Below, piece after piece: positions 44,493 to 54,600 of a stretch of 64,000 nucleotides of DNA. The notes below the pieces were generated by a model. That model did no database searches. It saw nothing but the letters and a program-made list of their open reading frames with translations, and was not told the DNA's origin. The translations under genes were made by a program, and so were the position numbers. Location: positions 1-64,000 of the forward strand of contig NZ_JBJYKD010000001.1 of NCBI RefSeq assembly GCF_049310025.1, written 5' to 3'. Position 1 is the stretch's first letter. Every line of letters starts with the position of its first letter. This DNA comes from JBJYKD01 sp049310025 (GTDB lineage: Bacteria; Bacillota; Thermosediminibacteria; Thermosediminibacterales; Tepidanaerobacteraceae).

Positions 44493-45485
44493 CTATTTCT
44501 TTAACCAGGGCATCATGCTCCGGAGTTCCCGGCCGACCTTTTCAATGGGATGTTCCGCTTCCCGGGCCAGAATAGTCTTATATACCGGCCTGTTGGCCTG
44601 ATTTTCAAGAATCCATCTCCTGGCAAATTCCCCGCTGACGATTTCATCCAGGATTTTTTTCATTTCCCGGCGGGTATCTTCCGTGATTATCCTCTTACCC
44701 ACCGTTATGTCGCCATATTTTGCCGTATCGCTGATAGAATAGCGCATCCATCCGATACCGCCCTCGTAAATCATGTCTACTATAAGTTTCATCTCATTCA
44801 GGCATTCAAAATAGGCTATCTCCGGCTGGTAGCCGGCTTCCACCAGTGTCTCAAAACCCGCCTTGATAAGTTCGGTAAGGCCGCCGCACAGCACGCACTG
44901 TTCGCCGAAAAGGTCCGTTTCAGTCTCCTCAGCGAAAGTGGTCTCTATGGCGCCGGCGCGAGTGCCTCCGATGCCTTTGGCATAGGCCAGCGCTATTTCC
45001 CGGGCCTTACCGGTGTAGTCCTGCTCCACCGCCACGAGACACGGAACCCCTTTACCCTGCTCATACATCCTTCTTACGAGATGACCGGGGCCTTTGGGCG
45101 CCACCATGAATACATCGACGTATTCCGGAGGAACTATCTGGTGAAATCTGATGTTAAAGCCATGCGCAAAGGCCAGAGCCTTGCCCTCTTTTAAGCCGGG
45201 CTTTATTTCCTCTTCATAAATTTTCGCCTGGATGTGGTCGGGCACCAGGATCATTATTATATCGGCTTCTTTCGCCGCCTGGCCGACGGTCTTGACGGTA
45301 AGGCCGGCTTCTTCGGCAATTTTCCAGGATTTGCTTCCCTCGTAAAGGCCCACCACCACATTAACACCGCTGTCTTTCAGGTTAAGCGCGTGGCCGTGGC
45401 CCTGGCTGCCGTAACCTATGACGGCAACAGTCTTGCCCTCCAGCACTTTCAGGTCTGCGTCATTGTCATAAAACATTTTCGCCAT
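44493..45485 (-). CDS. ilvC: Ketol-acid reductoisomerase
   Basis: A 330-residue class I KARI. The Rossmann motif AVIGYGSQGHGHALNLKDSG, the Mg2+/substrate region GIGGTRAGAIETTFAEETETDLFGEQCVLCGG and the C-terminal knotted domain are present. The beta2-alphaB loop reads GLYEGSKSWKIAEEAG, with Ser residues of the NADPH-preferring type. ATG 45485 follows GAGGAGG by 9 nt and overlaps the end of ilvN by 20 nt. Confidence 0.97.
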   Translation of the reverse strand: MAKMFYDNDADLKVLEGKTVAVIGYGSQGHGHALNLKDSGVNVVVGLYEGSKSWKIAEEAGLTVKTVGQAAKEADIIMILVPDHIQAKIYEEEIKPGLKEGKALAFAHGFNIRFHQIVPPEYVDVFMVAPKGPGHLVRRMYEQGKGVPCLVAVEQDYTGKAREIALAYAKGIGGTRAGAIETTFAEETETDLFGEQCVLCGGLTELIKAGFETLVEAGYQPEIAYFECLNEMKLIVDMIYEGGIGWMRYSISDTAKYGDITVGKRIITEDTRREMKKILDEIVSGEFARRWILENQANRPVYKTILAREAEHPIEKVGRELRSMMPWLKK

Positions 45486-45990
45486 TTTTATCTTCCTCCT
45501 CAATTTTTATAGTTTTTGTTCCTCTATTCATGGCAATTATGCCAGTGCGGACCAGTTCTTTTATCCCGAAGGGTTTTAACAGCTCTTCAAAGGCGCTCAC
45601 TTTGTCTTTGTCACCGGTAAGCTCGATAATCATAGACTTCCTGCTGACATCCACTATATTCGCCCTGAAGATTTCGGCAATGTGAATTATTTCCGACCTC
45701 ACCTGAGGATCGGCGTCAACCTTTATCAATACCAGTTCCCGACTGACAGATTCTTCGGAGTTTATCTTACTAACCTTTATTACATCCACCAGTTTGTTCA
45801 ACTGCTTTTTCACCTGTTCGACGACGTATTCGTCTCCTTCAACCACTATGGTCATTCTGGATATGTCTGGGTTTTCGGTGGTCCCCACCGCCAGGCTGTC
45901 GATGTTGAAACCACGGCGGCTGAAAAGTCCCGCCACGCGCGAAAGCACGCCGGGGTGGTTTTCGACGAGTACCGACAGTGTAGTCTTCAT
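45466..45990 (-). CDS. ilvN: Acetolactate synthase small (regulatory) subunit
   Basis: A 174-residue protein with an N-terminal ACT domain (TLSVLVENHPGVLSRVAGLFSRRGFNIDSLAVG), which binds the feedback inhibitor valine in the family, and the C-terminal ALS_ss domain (RELVLIKVDADPQVRSEIIHIAEIFRANIVDV). AGGAGG for this gene lies in the last codons of the upstream ilvB, 4 nt away. The only regulatory subunit in the window, so it may serve both large subunits. Confidence 0.96.
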   Translation of the reverse strand: MKTTLSVLVENHPGVLSRVAGLFSRRGFNIDSLAVGTTENPDISRMTIVVEGDEYVVEQVKKQLNKLVDVIKVSKINSEESVSRELVLIKVDADPQVRSEIIHIAEIFRANIVDVSRKSMIIELTGDKDKVSAFEELLKPFGIKELVRTGIIAMNRGTKTIKIEEEDKNGENVL

Positions 45991-45994
45991 ATCT

Positions 45995-47659
45995 TCAGCC
46001 TCCTATCATTTCGCTGATGGGAGAACCGTTTAAGACCATGGGATAAACATTCTCGTTTATATCGACAATGCACTCCAGCAGGAAACTCCCCTTTTCCGAA
46101 AGCAGGCGGTTTACGGCGGAGGCGAGTTCCCCCCGGCTTTCTATTTTCATGGCTTTTATGCCGTAGCTTTCGGCCAGCCTGACAAAATCGGGCACGAAGC
46201 CGAAATTCACCTGATTGTATCTGCCCCTGCAGTAAAATTGCTGAAGCTGGCGCACCAGGCCGAGGCCCCTGTTATTGAACAAAATTATTTTTATGGAAAG
46301 ATTATTTTCGACGGCCGTGGCCATCTCCGCTAGATTCATCTGGAAACTTCCGTCACCGCAGATGTTGATGACCGTCTTATCGGGCTTTGCAAATTTCGCT
46401 CCAATTGCGGCCGGCAGGCCGTAACCCATGGTGCCGAGGCCTCCGGAAGTTATAAAGCTCCTGGGAGTAATGAATTTATAATACTGAGCCACCCACATCT
46501 GATGCGAGCCCACTTCAGTGGTGACAATGGCGTTACCGCGGGTTGCCCTGGAGAGTTCTTCTATAATTTCCTGAGGGCAAAGCTTATTCGTCCTTTCGTA
46601 TGAGAGAGGTTTTTTCTTAAGTTCTTCTATATAGGTGTTCCATTCTGAAGGTTTCCTGGGATTTACCTTTTTTACGATTTCCGCCAGAACTTTTTTTACA
46701 TCACCGACAATGGGGATGTCAGCCCGCACGTTTTTCCCTATTTCCGCCGGATCTATATCTATATGAATAATTTTTGCCTTCGGCGCAAATCCCGCCACCT
46801 TTCCCGTAAGCCTGTCACCAAATCGGGCGCCTGCAGCAACAACCAGGTCCGCCTCGGTAATGGCTCTGTTGGCACAGGGGATCCCGTGCATGCCAAGCAT
46901 TCCCAGGGATAGCGGATGGTCTTCCGGAAAAGAGCCGATCCCCATCAACGTGGTAGCCACCGGAATCCGGGCCTTTTCCGCCAGTGTCTTAAGCTCCAGC
47001 TCCGCCCCCGCGGAGTTCACCCCGCCCCCTGCGCATATCACGGGGCGCTGGGCTCTGTTTATGGCTTCTGCAGCGCGGGAAATCTGGAGGGGATGACCGT
47101 CGGTTTTGGGCTTATATCCGCGAAGCGTTACCTGTTCCGGGTATTTGAAATCAATCTTTGTTTCGGCCACGTCTTTGGGCAGGTCGATTAACACCGGTCC
47201 CGGCCTGCCGGTGGAGGCTATATAGAAAGCTTCCCTGACAATTCGCGGGATATCCTCGGCTTTCTTGACAAGGTAATTATGTTTAGTAAAAGGTGCCGTG
47301 GCCCCGGTTATGTCCACTTCCTGGAACACGTCCCGCCCGATGAGGGCGGTGGGAACCTGGCCGGTGATGGCCACTATGGGGACCGAATCCATGTATGCCG
47401 TGGCGATTCCCGTTACAAGGTTTGTGGCACCGGGGCCGGAAGTGGCCACACACACGCCGACCTTGCCAGAAACCCTGGCGTAACCGCTGGCGGCATGAGC
47501 AGCGGCCTGTTCTGAGCGCGTAAGTACATGTCTTATTTTCCTGGTATGATAAAGCGAATCGTAAACGGGCAGTATGGCCCCCCCGGGATAACCGAATATC
47601 AGTTCCACACCCTCCATCTCCAGCGATTTTACCAGGGCCTCCGCACCGGTGATTTTCAT
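45995..47659 (-). CDS. ilvB: Acetolactate synthase large subunit, operon copy
   Basis: A 554-residue ThDP enzyme, first gene of the ilvB-ilvN-ilvC-leuACDB operon. Motifs: FGYPGGAILPVYDSLY, catalytic Glu in LTRSEQAAAHAASGYARVSG, and GDGSFQMNLAEMATAVENNLSIKIILFNN for ThDP-Mg. GAGGTGG precedes the ATG. Similar along its whole length to the second copy at 37967. Confidence 0.96.
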   Translation of the reverse strand: MKITGAEALVKSLEMEGVELIFGYPGGAILPVYDSLYHTRKIRHVLTRSEQAAAHAASGYARVSGKVGVCVATSGPGATNLVTGIATAYMDSVPIVAITGQVPTALIGRDVFQEVDITGATAPFTKHNYLVKKAEDIPRIVREAFYIASTGRPGPVLIDLPKDVAETKIDFKYPEQVTLRGYKPKTDGHPLQISRAAEAINRAQRPVICAGGGVNSAGAELELKTLAEKARIPVATTLMGIGSFPEDHPLSLGMLGMHGIPCANRAITEADLVVAAGARFGDRLTGKVAGFAPKAKIIHIDIDPAEIGKNVRADIPIVGDVKKVLAEIVKKVNPRKPSEWNTYIEELKKKPLSYERTNKLCPQEIIEELSRATRGNAIVTTEVGSHQMWVAQYYKFITPRSFITSGGLGTMGYGLPAAIGAKFAKPDKTVINICGDGSFQMNLAEMATAVENNLSIKIILFNNRGLGLVRQLQQFYCRGRYNQVNFGFVPDFVRLAESYGIKAMKIESRGELASAVNRLLSEKGSFLLECIVDINENVYPMVLNGSPISEMIGG

Positions 47660-47689
47660 ACCGCACCACCTCTCTGAAAAAAATGTAAT

Positions 47690-47965
47690 AAAAAATTAAC
47701 CCCCTCACCCCGAGATACTTACGTATCCCAGGGACGAGGGGGGAGTTTACCCCGTGGTACCACCCTGCTTCGCCTCGCCTTGCGGCTTCGGCCTCATGAA
47801 GTAGAAATCTACTTCAAACTTAACGCCTGCTTGCGGCACCGGACTACTGCCACTTCGCCCGGGCTGTTCGGGAGCGAGCAACAAGCGGCGACCCGGACCG
47901 GCTTTCACCTTCCCCGGCTCTCTTTACCAGAGCCCCTCCGCTTTCCTCTCCGTCATTACATTTTA
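47690..47965 (-). promoter_or_regulatory. T-box leader (candidate Leu specifier) of the ilv-leu operon
   Basis: Stem I contains AAAGAGAG and GGTGAAAGCC; a CUC triplet at 47878-47876 occupies the specifier position by alignment with the other T-box in this window, indicating tRNA-Leu. The antiterminator motif AGGGTGGTACCACGGGG (47766-47750) is diagnostic. A long GC-rich terminator (about 47749-47700) followed by TTAATTTTTT precedes ilvB. This is the second of two control elements in the same leader. Confidence 0.88.
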
Positions 47966-47987
47966 CAATATATCATTGTTGAGATAT

Positions 47988-48028
47988 AAAAAAGCCAGCA
48001 GTCAAATTCCATAGGAACTTGCCGCTGG
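47988..48028 (-). terminator. Terminator of the ykkC-type riboswitch
   Basis: On the minus strand CCAGCGG pairs with CTGCTGG (one wobble) and CTTTTTT follows. The left arm lies within the 3' part of the aptamer, and the sequence in the loop includes the 3' strand of the aptamer's closing stem, so aptamer folding and the terminator are mutually exclusive. This predicts that ligand turns expression on. Confidence 0.7.
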
Positions 48029-48123
48029 AGCTTTTTATGCTCACGGTGTTCTGAGGGCCCGCCTCAGATTGTACCGCTCGGTCACAGACGCCTTCCGGCC
48101 GGAACCCTAGGTACACTTCCTAT
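48011..48123 (-). promoter_or_regulatory. ykkC-family riboswitch, probably ppGpp-sensing
   Basis: The closing stem is AUAGGAA (48123-48117) with UUCCUAU (48017-48011). Inside are the ykkC-family signatures CUAGGGUUCCG (48110-48100), GACCGAG (near 48081), and ACACCG followed by GAGC-AUAAAAA-GCUC (about 48050-48028). The motif family includes guanidine, ppGpp, PRPP and (d)ADP sensors. Its position before branched-chain amino acid genes, in tandem with a T-box, matches what is known of the ppGpp subtype; ligand identity is inference. Confidence 0.78.
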
Positions 48124-48175
48124 TGCAAATAACCAACACACCATATTACGGGTATGGAATTGTATTTTGATAAGT

Positions 48176-48205
48176 ATTTTATCATCGAATTTCTAAAGAT
48201 GTCAA
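48176..48205 (-). promoter_or_regulatory. Promoter of the ilv-leu operon
   Basis: Minus-strand TTGACA (48205-48200), an 18-nt spacer and TAAAAT (48181-48176), about 50 nt before the riboswitch. Confidence 0.6.
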
Positions 48206-48227
48206 GAGATGATTTGTAAATTTTTTG

Positions 48228-48656
48228 TTAAGACCCGCCTTCATTTAAACTTTTCCACAACGCGGGGTGTGTTTTTCTTATATTCAGCGGTCTGCCCTCT
48301 TTAGACATAAAGGCGTGCACCGTATGCCCCTCCGCCAGGAGCATTCGGTCCTTCGCCCTCAAAATTTGGTAGACCATTTTGACCCTGGTGGGCCTCATTT
48401 CTTCTACAGTGGTCTTTACGATAATTTCATCCCCGTAGCGCGCCGGATGCCTGTAGCGGCAAAAGGCTTGTATCACGGGGAAATAGACGCCCTCTCTTTC
48501 CATGTCCATTATAGTTAAATTTCCGGAGTTAAAATATGCCGTCCTGCCGACTTCAAACCATATGTAGTAGTTTGCGTAATACACCACGCCCATTTGGTCG
48601 GTTTCGGCATATCTGACCCGCAAGGTTGTATCCACGACTCTGGAAGCATTGTTCAT
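48228..48656 (-). CDS. YbgC/FadM-like acyl-CoA thioesterase
   Basis: A 142-residue single hot-dog domain of the 4HBT family. The active-site signature VRYAETDQMGVVYYANYYIWFEVGRTAY carries the catalytic Asp. It hydrolyses acyl-CoA thioesters; the physiological substrate is unknown. Its start overlaps the pyruvate kinase stop by 4 nt, so it is the last gene of the dnaE-pfkA-pyk unit. Confidence 0.9.
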   Translation of the reverse strand: MNNASRVVDTTLRVRYAETDQMGVVYYANYYIWFEVGRTAYFNSGNLTIMDMEREGVYFPVIQAFCRYRHPARYGDEIIVKTTVEEMRPTRVKMVYQILRAKDRMLLAEGHTVHAFMSKEGRPLNIRKTHPALWKSLNEGGS

Positions 48657-50398
48657 TTGACATCAACCTTTCCGCGGTAAACAAGGCCCCTCTGGGTGTC
48701 GATGGTTATCTCGTCCCCCGTCGAAAGCTTTTCGGTAGCTCCTTCAGCTCCGACTATGACGGGTATATTCATCTCCAAACCGGCAATGGCCGCATGGGAA
48801 GTAAGACCTCCTTCTTCGGCTATAACGGCCGAAGCGCGCTTCAACGCCGGCACGAAATCTCTATCTGTGGAATGAACCACCAGTATGGAGCCTTCAGGCA
48901 TTATTACGGTTTCTTTCACCGATTTTGCGACAAAGGCCTTTCCGAACACGGGCCGGTGTCCGATACCGGTCCCTCTTAAAATCACGTCGCCCACAATATG
49001 CACCCTTATCAAATTGGTGGTGCCGGTTACATTTACGGGGACTCCGGCGGTTATGACCACCAGATCACCCTTCTGTATCATCCCGGAATTTAAAGCCCCA
49101 TCCACCGCCTCCTTAAACATCTCATCGGTAGAGGCCGTATCCTCTACCCTGAGAGGCCAGACACCCCAAACAATCTGAAGAGCTCTGGTAACCTTTTCCC
49201 TCGGAGTCACGGCGATAATCGGCGCCCGCGGTCTGAACTTGGCCACGGCCCTTGCGGTATAGCCCGATTTGGTGGAGGTGATAATGGCTTTCGCCTCCAG
49301 ATCCCTGGCTATGGTGTAGGTGGCATGGCTTATGGCATCGGTCACGGTCCTGATCACTACCGGTTCTTTCTCTCTTCCGAAGCTCATCAAAGCCTGTTCG
49401 GCCCTTTCGGCAATCCTGACCATCATTTCCAGGGCTTCGACAGGATAACTTCCGGCGGCCGTTTCCCCGGAAAGCATGATGGCGTCGGTGCCGTCGAAAA
49501 TGGCATTGGCCACATCGGTGGTTTCCGCTCTGGTGGGCCTTGGATTTCTTATCATGGAATCCAGCATCTGAGTGGCCGTTACCACCGGTTTTCCGGCCCT
49601 GTTGCACAAATCTATTATCCGCTTCTGCACCAGAGGGACTTCTTCCACCGGTATTTCCACACCCAGATCTCCCCGGGCAACCATGACGCCGTCGGCGGCG
49701 CGAATGATTTCATCGATGTTGTTTACTCCCTCCCGGTTTTCTATTTTTGCGATGATCTGGATGTCTTCACCCCCGTATTCCTCCAAAATCTTTCTTACCT
49801 CAAGCACATCCGCCGCTTTTCTCACAAACGAAGCCGCTACGAAATCCACGCCCATCTGTATGCCAAAAATGATATCTTCTATATCTTTTTTCGTAACCGC
49901 GGGCAACGGCAGGGTTTTATCCGGTATGTTTACTCCTTTTTTGTCCCCTATCTCTCCTCCGTTGACGACGATGCAGCGGACATAATCCTGTTTTACATCA
50001 CTGACCTTTAACTCAATCAGCCCGTCATCCAGCAAAATCCTGTCTCCCCTGGCCACCACCGCCGTGATGCTGTCGTAGTTGATAAATACCTTGCCGTTGT
50101 CACCTTCGACGGGCCGCGTGGTAAGGATAAATTCCTGGCCCTTTATTAAGGTCGCCTTCCCTCCCTTAAATGTGCCTATCCTTATCTCCGGCCCTTTTGT
50201 GTCCAGCATCAAGGCCACATTGGCCCTGAGTTCCTCCGCTGCTTCTTTGAGGGCCATTATCCTTGCCCTGTGTTCTTCATGGGAGCCGTGTGAAAAATTC
50301 AGCCGGGCTATATTCATACCCGCCCGGATCAGCCGGGATAAAATTTCTTTTTTTTCGCTGGCGGGCCCCAGAGTGCAGATGATTTTTGTTTTCAGCAT
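48653..50398 (-). CDS. pyk: Pyruvate kinase with C-terminal PEP-utiliser domain
   Basis: A 581-residue enzyme: PEP plus ADP to pyruvate plus ATP. The barrel has NFSHGSHEEH, MLDTKGPEIRIG and the active-site helix IIAKIENREGVNNIDEIIRAADGVMVARGDLGVEIP. After the usual C-terminal domain, an extra about 100-residue domain like the PEP-synthase phosphohistidine domain (EGGLTSHAAIAGLEMNIPVIVGA) is fused, as in Bacillus and thermophilic clostridia. The TSHAA histidine is present. Follows pfkA by 14 nt. Confidence 0.97.
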   Translation of the reverse strand: MLKTKIICTLGPASEKKEILSRLIRAGMNIARLNFSHGSHEEHRARIMALKEAAEELRANVALMLDTKGPEIRIGTFKGGKATLIKGQEFILTTRPVEGDNGKVFINYDSITAVVARGDRILLDDGLIELKVSDVKQDYVRCIVVNGGEIGDKKGVNIPDKTLPLPAVTKKDIEDIIFGIQMGVDFVAASFVRKAADVLEVRKILEEYGGEDIQIIAKIENREGVNNIDEIIRAADGVMVARGDLGVEIPVEEVPLVQKRIIDLCNRAGKPVVTATQMLDSMIRNPRPTRAETTDVANAIFDGTDAIMLSGETAAGSYPVEALEMMVRIAERAEQALMSFGREKEPVVIRTVTDAISHATYTIARDLEAKAIITSTKSGYTARAVAKFRPRAPIIAVTPREKVTRALQIVWGVWPLRVEDTASTDEMFKEAVDGALNSGMIQKGDLVVITAGVPVNVTGTTNLIRVHIVGDVILRGTGIGHRPVFGKAFVAKSVKETVIMPEGSILVVHSTDRDFVPALKRASAVIAEEGGLTSHAAIAGLEMNIPVIVGAEGATEKLSTGDEITIDTQRGLVYRGKVDVK

Positions 50399-50412
50399 AG
50401 AAGGTCACTTCC

Positions 50413-51372
50413 TTAAACCGAAAGTGCTTCGGCCAGTTGATATAAGGTCATGTCCAGTGGTTTATCGGTCGTAAGAATTTTTTCCAGGTCGGTTACCACC
50501 AGCTCGCCATTTACCAGCCCCACCATTTTGCCTCCGATGTTTTCCTTCAGCAAATCCACGGCTTTGCCGCCAAACTGGCTGGCAAGTATCCTGTCAAAAG
50601 CCGTGGGGGTACCGCCCCTCTGAATATGTCCCAGCACTATGACCCTGGTTTCAAAACCGGTTCTCTCTTTGATTTTTTTCCCTATGTCAAAAACGTGGCC
50701 CGCCCCTTCGGCGACTATAATGATGCTGTGCAGCTTGCCCCGTTTATATCCGCTAATGACTTTCTCGCAAATCGCTTCAATATCAAAAGGAATTTCCGGC
50801 ACAAGAATTGTCTCCGCGCCGCTGGCAAGCCCCGAGTGGAGGGCTATGTGACCTGATTCCCTCCCCATGACTTCAATGAGAAAAGTGCGCTCGTGGGAAG
50901 TGGCCGTGTCCCTTACTTTATTTACGGCCTCCACCACCGTGTTTAGCGCTGTATCAAAACCGATGGAATAATCCGTAAAAGGAATATCGTTATCTATGGT
51001 CCCAGGTATTCCGATGGTCGGAATGCCTTTTTTCGAAAGGGCCACGGCCCCCCGGAAAGACCCGTCGCCCCCTATGACTATCATACCTTCAATGCCAAAA
51101 GCCGACAGGTTCTTTATGGCCTTTTCCTGCCCTTCTTCGGTTTTAAATTCTTCGCACCGGGCGGTCCTCAAAATGGTCCCCCCCCGGTGGATAATGTCCC
51201 CAACTGAGCTTATATCGAGTTTCACAAAATCGGAATTAATCAAGCCGAAATAGCCCTTTTTTACGCCGTAAACCTCCATGTCGTAAAAAGCGGCTTTCCT
51301 CACCACAGCCCTTATGGCCGCGTTCATTCCGGGTGCGTCCCCGCCGCTGGTAAGCACGCCAATTCTTCTCAT
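50413..51372 (-). CDS. pfkA: ATP-dependent 6-phosphofructokinase
   Basis: A 319-residue PfkA: fructose-6-phosphate to fructose-1,6-bisphosphate. MRRIGVLTSGGDAPGMNAAIRAVV, GGDGSFRGA (ATP site), the catalytic loop IPGTIDNDIPFTDYSIGFDTALN and GHIQRGGTPTAFDR are all present. The Gly-Gly-Asp-Gly motif indicates ATP rather than PPi use. ATG 51372 follows GGAGCGAG. Downstream of dnaE and a small gene, upstream of pyk. Confidence 0.97.
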   Translation of the reverse strand: MRRIGVLTSGGDAPGMNAAIRAVVRKAAFYDMEVYGVKKGYFGLINSDFVKLDISSVGDIIHRGGTILRTARCEEFKTEEGQEKAIKNLSAFGIEGMIVIGGDGSFRGAVALSKKGIPTIGIPGTIDNDIPFTDYSIGFDTALNTVVEAVNKVRDTATSHERTFLIEVMGRESGHIALHSGLASGAETILVPEIPFDIEAICEKVISGYKRGKLHSIIIVAEGAGHVFDIGKKIKERTGFETRVIVLGHIQRGGTPTAFDRILASQFGGKAVDLLKENIGGKMVGLVNGELVVTDLEKILTTDKPLDMTLYQLAEALSV

Positions 51373-51388
51373 CAATCTCGCTCCTTTT

Positions 51389-51583
51389 TTACAGGTTCTT
51401 TTCAAGTATGACCTTTTGCGCTTCCTGAGCTTCAGATTCAGGCACCAGTATTTCTATGCAACAGCCGTGTTTTTTGCTTTTCATGACCTCTCTGGTCTTA
51501 ACGAGTATACCTTCGTTTTTTAAAGTATCTTCCACCTTGACAGCCGTTTGTTTATCTGTGGCCATATAAATTACCGTCCACAA
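51389..51583 (-). CDS. Small protein in the dnaE-pfkA interval (64 aa)
   Basis: MWTVIYMATDKQTAVKVEDTLKNEGILVKTREV... is an alpha/beta fold like small ACT or DUF2007-type signalling domains (recalled, weak). KKHGCCIEILVPESEAQEAQKVI closes the protein. It lies between dnaE (57 nt) and pfkA (16 nt) in the same direction and is likely co-transcribed. Function unknown. Confidence 0.7.
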   Translation of the reverse strand: MWTVIYMATDKQTAVKVEDTLKNEGILVKTREVMKSKKHGCCIEILVPESEAQEAQKVILEKNL

Positions 51584-51640
51584 CTTATAGGCCTCCTTTG
51601 CATCATAATATATTGGGATAACCCCCTTAAAATATATCCA

Positions 51641-54600
51641 TCACCTCCCTGAAAAATTTTCACAGTAAAGGTAGTTGGCAAAGCCATCCAGTCCGGCCAG
51701 AAGTTTCAGGGTATTTTCCGACGAATCGATCCCGCCGTCGAGCAAAAAGCTCCTGTCTTCATCGGCAATATACAGTGCCACGGGAGTCTGCCCCTGGTGC
51801 GCACTCATAAAATCCCTGAGCTTGCCGAAATCAGCTTTTTGTTTTCCAGAAAACGATATAATGATCAGTCCCTTTTCTCTTTGCCTTAATGGGGTTATTT
51901 CTTCCGCTATTATTTTCGGAGTTTCATCTTCTTTAAAATTAATTTTGCCCTTTAAAATAATTTTAAAATCCGGCAATAACAGGTTTTGATATTTTTCATA
52001 TATCGACGGAAACACAATTATTTCCATGGAACCGGTCAAATCTTCCAGGGTCACAAAGGCCATCAATTTGTCGCCTTTGGTGGCTTTGGTTTTTATGCCT
52101 GTTATAATTCCTCCCACCACCACCGGGAGATTGTCTTTCAGGCCCCCGTCTTCGTATAAATCTTTGCTCTGGATGGTAACGGTTTCGGCCAGTTCCTTTT
52201 CATATTCCCGGAGCGGATGTCCGGAAAGATACAGGCCCAGCATCTCCTTTTCCATGGCCAGAAGTTCGCTTTGAGGAAACTCAGGGACATCGGGCAGGAC
52301 GTCATTTGTTAAAGACTCATCCACCATCTCGAACAGGGATATCTGGTCCTTTGCACTCTGCCGGCGCTCTTTCTGGACCTCGCCCAAAACCGCCTCATAC
52401 ACCTTCAGGAGCTGCGAGCGCCTGGCTCCCAGCGAATCCATGGCACCGCTCTTTATGAGGCTTTCTACAGTCTTTTTATTAAGCTCTTCGGGGACCCTTT
52501 CGCAAAAGTCCCTCAAAGAATTGAATCTACCCCTTTTCTTTCGGGCCTCGATTATGGCCCGGGCCACGCCTTCACCCACATTTTTGACGGCGGTGAGGCC
52601 GAATCTTATCTTGCCGTTTACCACCGTAAAAGCCTCGAAGCTTTCATTGATATCCGGCGGTAACACCTCGATACCCATATGGCGGCATTCGTTTATGTAG
52701 TAAGCAACTTTGTCGCTGTTGTCCATTACGCTGGTCAAAAGCGCCGCCATAAATTCCACCGGGAAATGGGCCTTGAGATATGCCGTCTGGTAGGCGATTA
52801 CCGCGTAGGCTGCTGTATGGGCTTTGTTAAAACCGTAACCGGCAAAATACGAAATTTCATCAAAAATCCTGGCCGCTGTGTCGCCGTCGATGTTATTTTT
52901 GATGCACCCCTCGATAAACGCAGCCCTCTGGGAAGCCATTACATCCTGTTTCTTTTTGCCCATGGCTTTTCGAAGAATGTCCGCCTGGGCGAGGGTAAAG
53001 CCCGCCAGTTCCTGGGCTATCTTCATGGCCTGCTCTTGATACAATATTATACCATAGGTTTCGGATAAAATCGGCTTCAACAGAGGATGAAGGTATTTTA
53101 TGGGTTTTAAACCATTTTTGCTCTTTATAAAGTCGTCGGCAGCCCCGCTTCCCAAGGGTCCCGGCCTGTACAGACCGATAATGGCCACCACATCCTCAAA
53201 CACCCCTGGCTTAAGCTCCCTCAAAAGGTTCTGCATGCCCGAACTTTCCAGCTGAAAAACGCCGGCCGTATTTCCCTGGCTCAACATCTCATATACTTTT
53301 TTATCGTCCAGCGGTAGCCTGTCCAGATTTATCTCGACATTTTTAGTATGCTTAATTATATTCAGGGCGTCCCGTATCACCGTCAGGGTCCTCAGGCCGA
53401 GAAAATCCATTTTAAGAAGGCCCAGCTCTTCAAGGGTTGTCATGGTATACTGAGTGGCCACATTGGAATCGCCAATTTTGTGAAGCGGCACGTGCTCCAC
53501 AAGGGGATCCTTTGATATCACCACCCCGGCCGCGTGGGTTGAGGCGTGTCTGGGAAATCCTTCAATGGCCCTTGCTATGTCAAGGAGTCTTTTAACCCTC
53601 TCTTCCTGCTCGTACAATTTTTTAAGCTCGGGATTCAATACGAGGGCGTTTTCAATGGTCATCCCCAGTTCCATGGGAACCATTTTGGCTATGGTGTCCA
53701 CTTCCCCGTAAGGGTACCCCAGAACCCTGCCCACATCTCTTATGGCCGCCCTGGCCGCCATGGTGCCAAAGGTCACTATCTGGGCCACCCGGTCCTGGCC
53801 GTATTTTTTGACCACATAGTCAATAACTTCCTGCCGTCTCTCATAGCAGAAGTCCACATCGATATCCGGCATGGTAACCCTCTCGGGATTCAAGAACCTT
53901 TCAAAAAGAAGGTTGTATTTCAAGGGGTCTATATTGGTTATGTGTAAACAGTAAGCCACAAGACTTCCGGCAGCCGAACCCCTGCCCGGACCTACCATGA
54001 TGTTGTTTTTCCTGGCAAAGTTGATAAAATCCCAGACTATCAGGAAATAGCTGGAATACCCCATTTTTTTAATAACTTCGAGTTCGTAATCAAGCCTTTC
54101 CCTTATCTCAGGTGTTATATGGGTGTAGCGTTCAGAAAGGCCTTCGTAACACAGTTTTTGCAGGTAATCGTCCTGGGTATACCCTTCGGGCACTTCGAAA
54201 GCGGGGAGATGACGGGTGTTAAAATCCAGTTCCACATTGCACATTTCGGCTATTTTGACCGTATTTTCAAGAGCTTCGGGAATGAAACCAAAAATGGCCT
54301 CCATTTCCTCCCGGGATTTCAAATAAAATTCGTCAGTCGGAAACTTTAGCCGGTTTTCTTCATCAAGGGTCTTCCCCGTCTGTATGCACAGGAGTACATC
54401 GTGTACGGGAGCGTCTTCTTTCATAATATAATGCACATCGTTGGTGGCCACAAGAGGGATCCGGGTCTCGCGGCTTAAGGCTATCAACTCCTCATTGACC
54501 CTTTTCTGATCCGTAATGCCGTGATCCTGAATCTCCAGAAAGAAATTGCCTTTTCCGAATATCTCCTCATACTCAAGAGCAACAAGTTTTGCCCTTTCAT

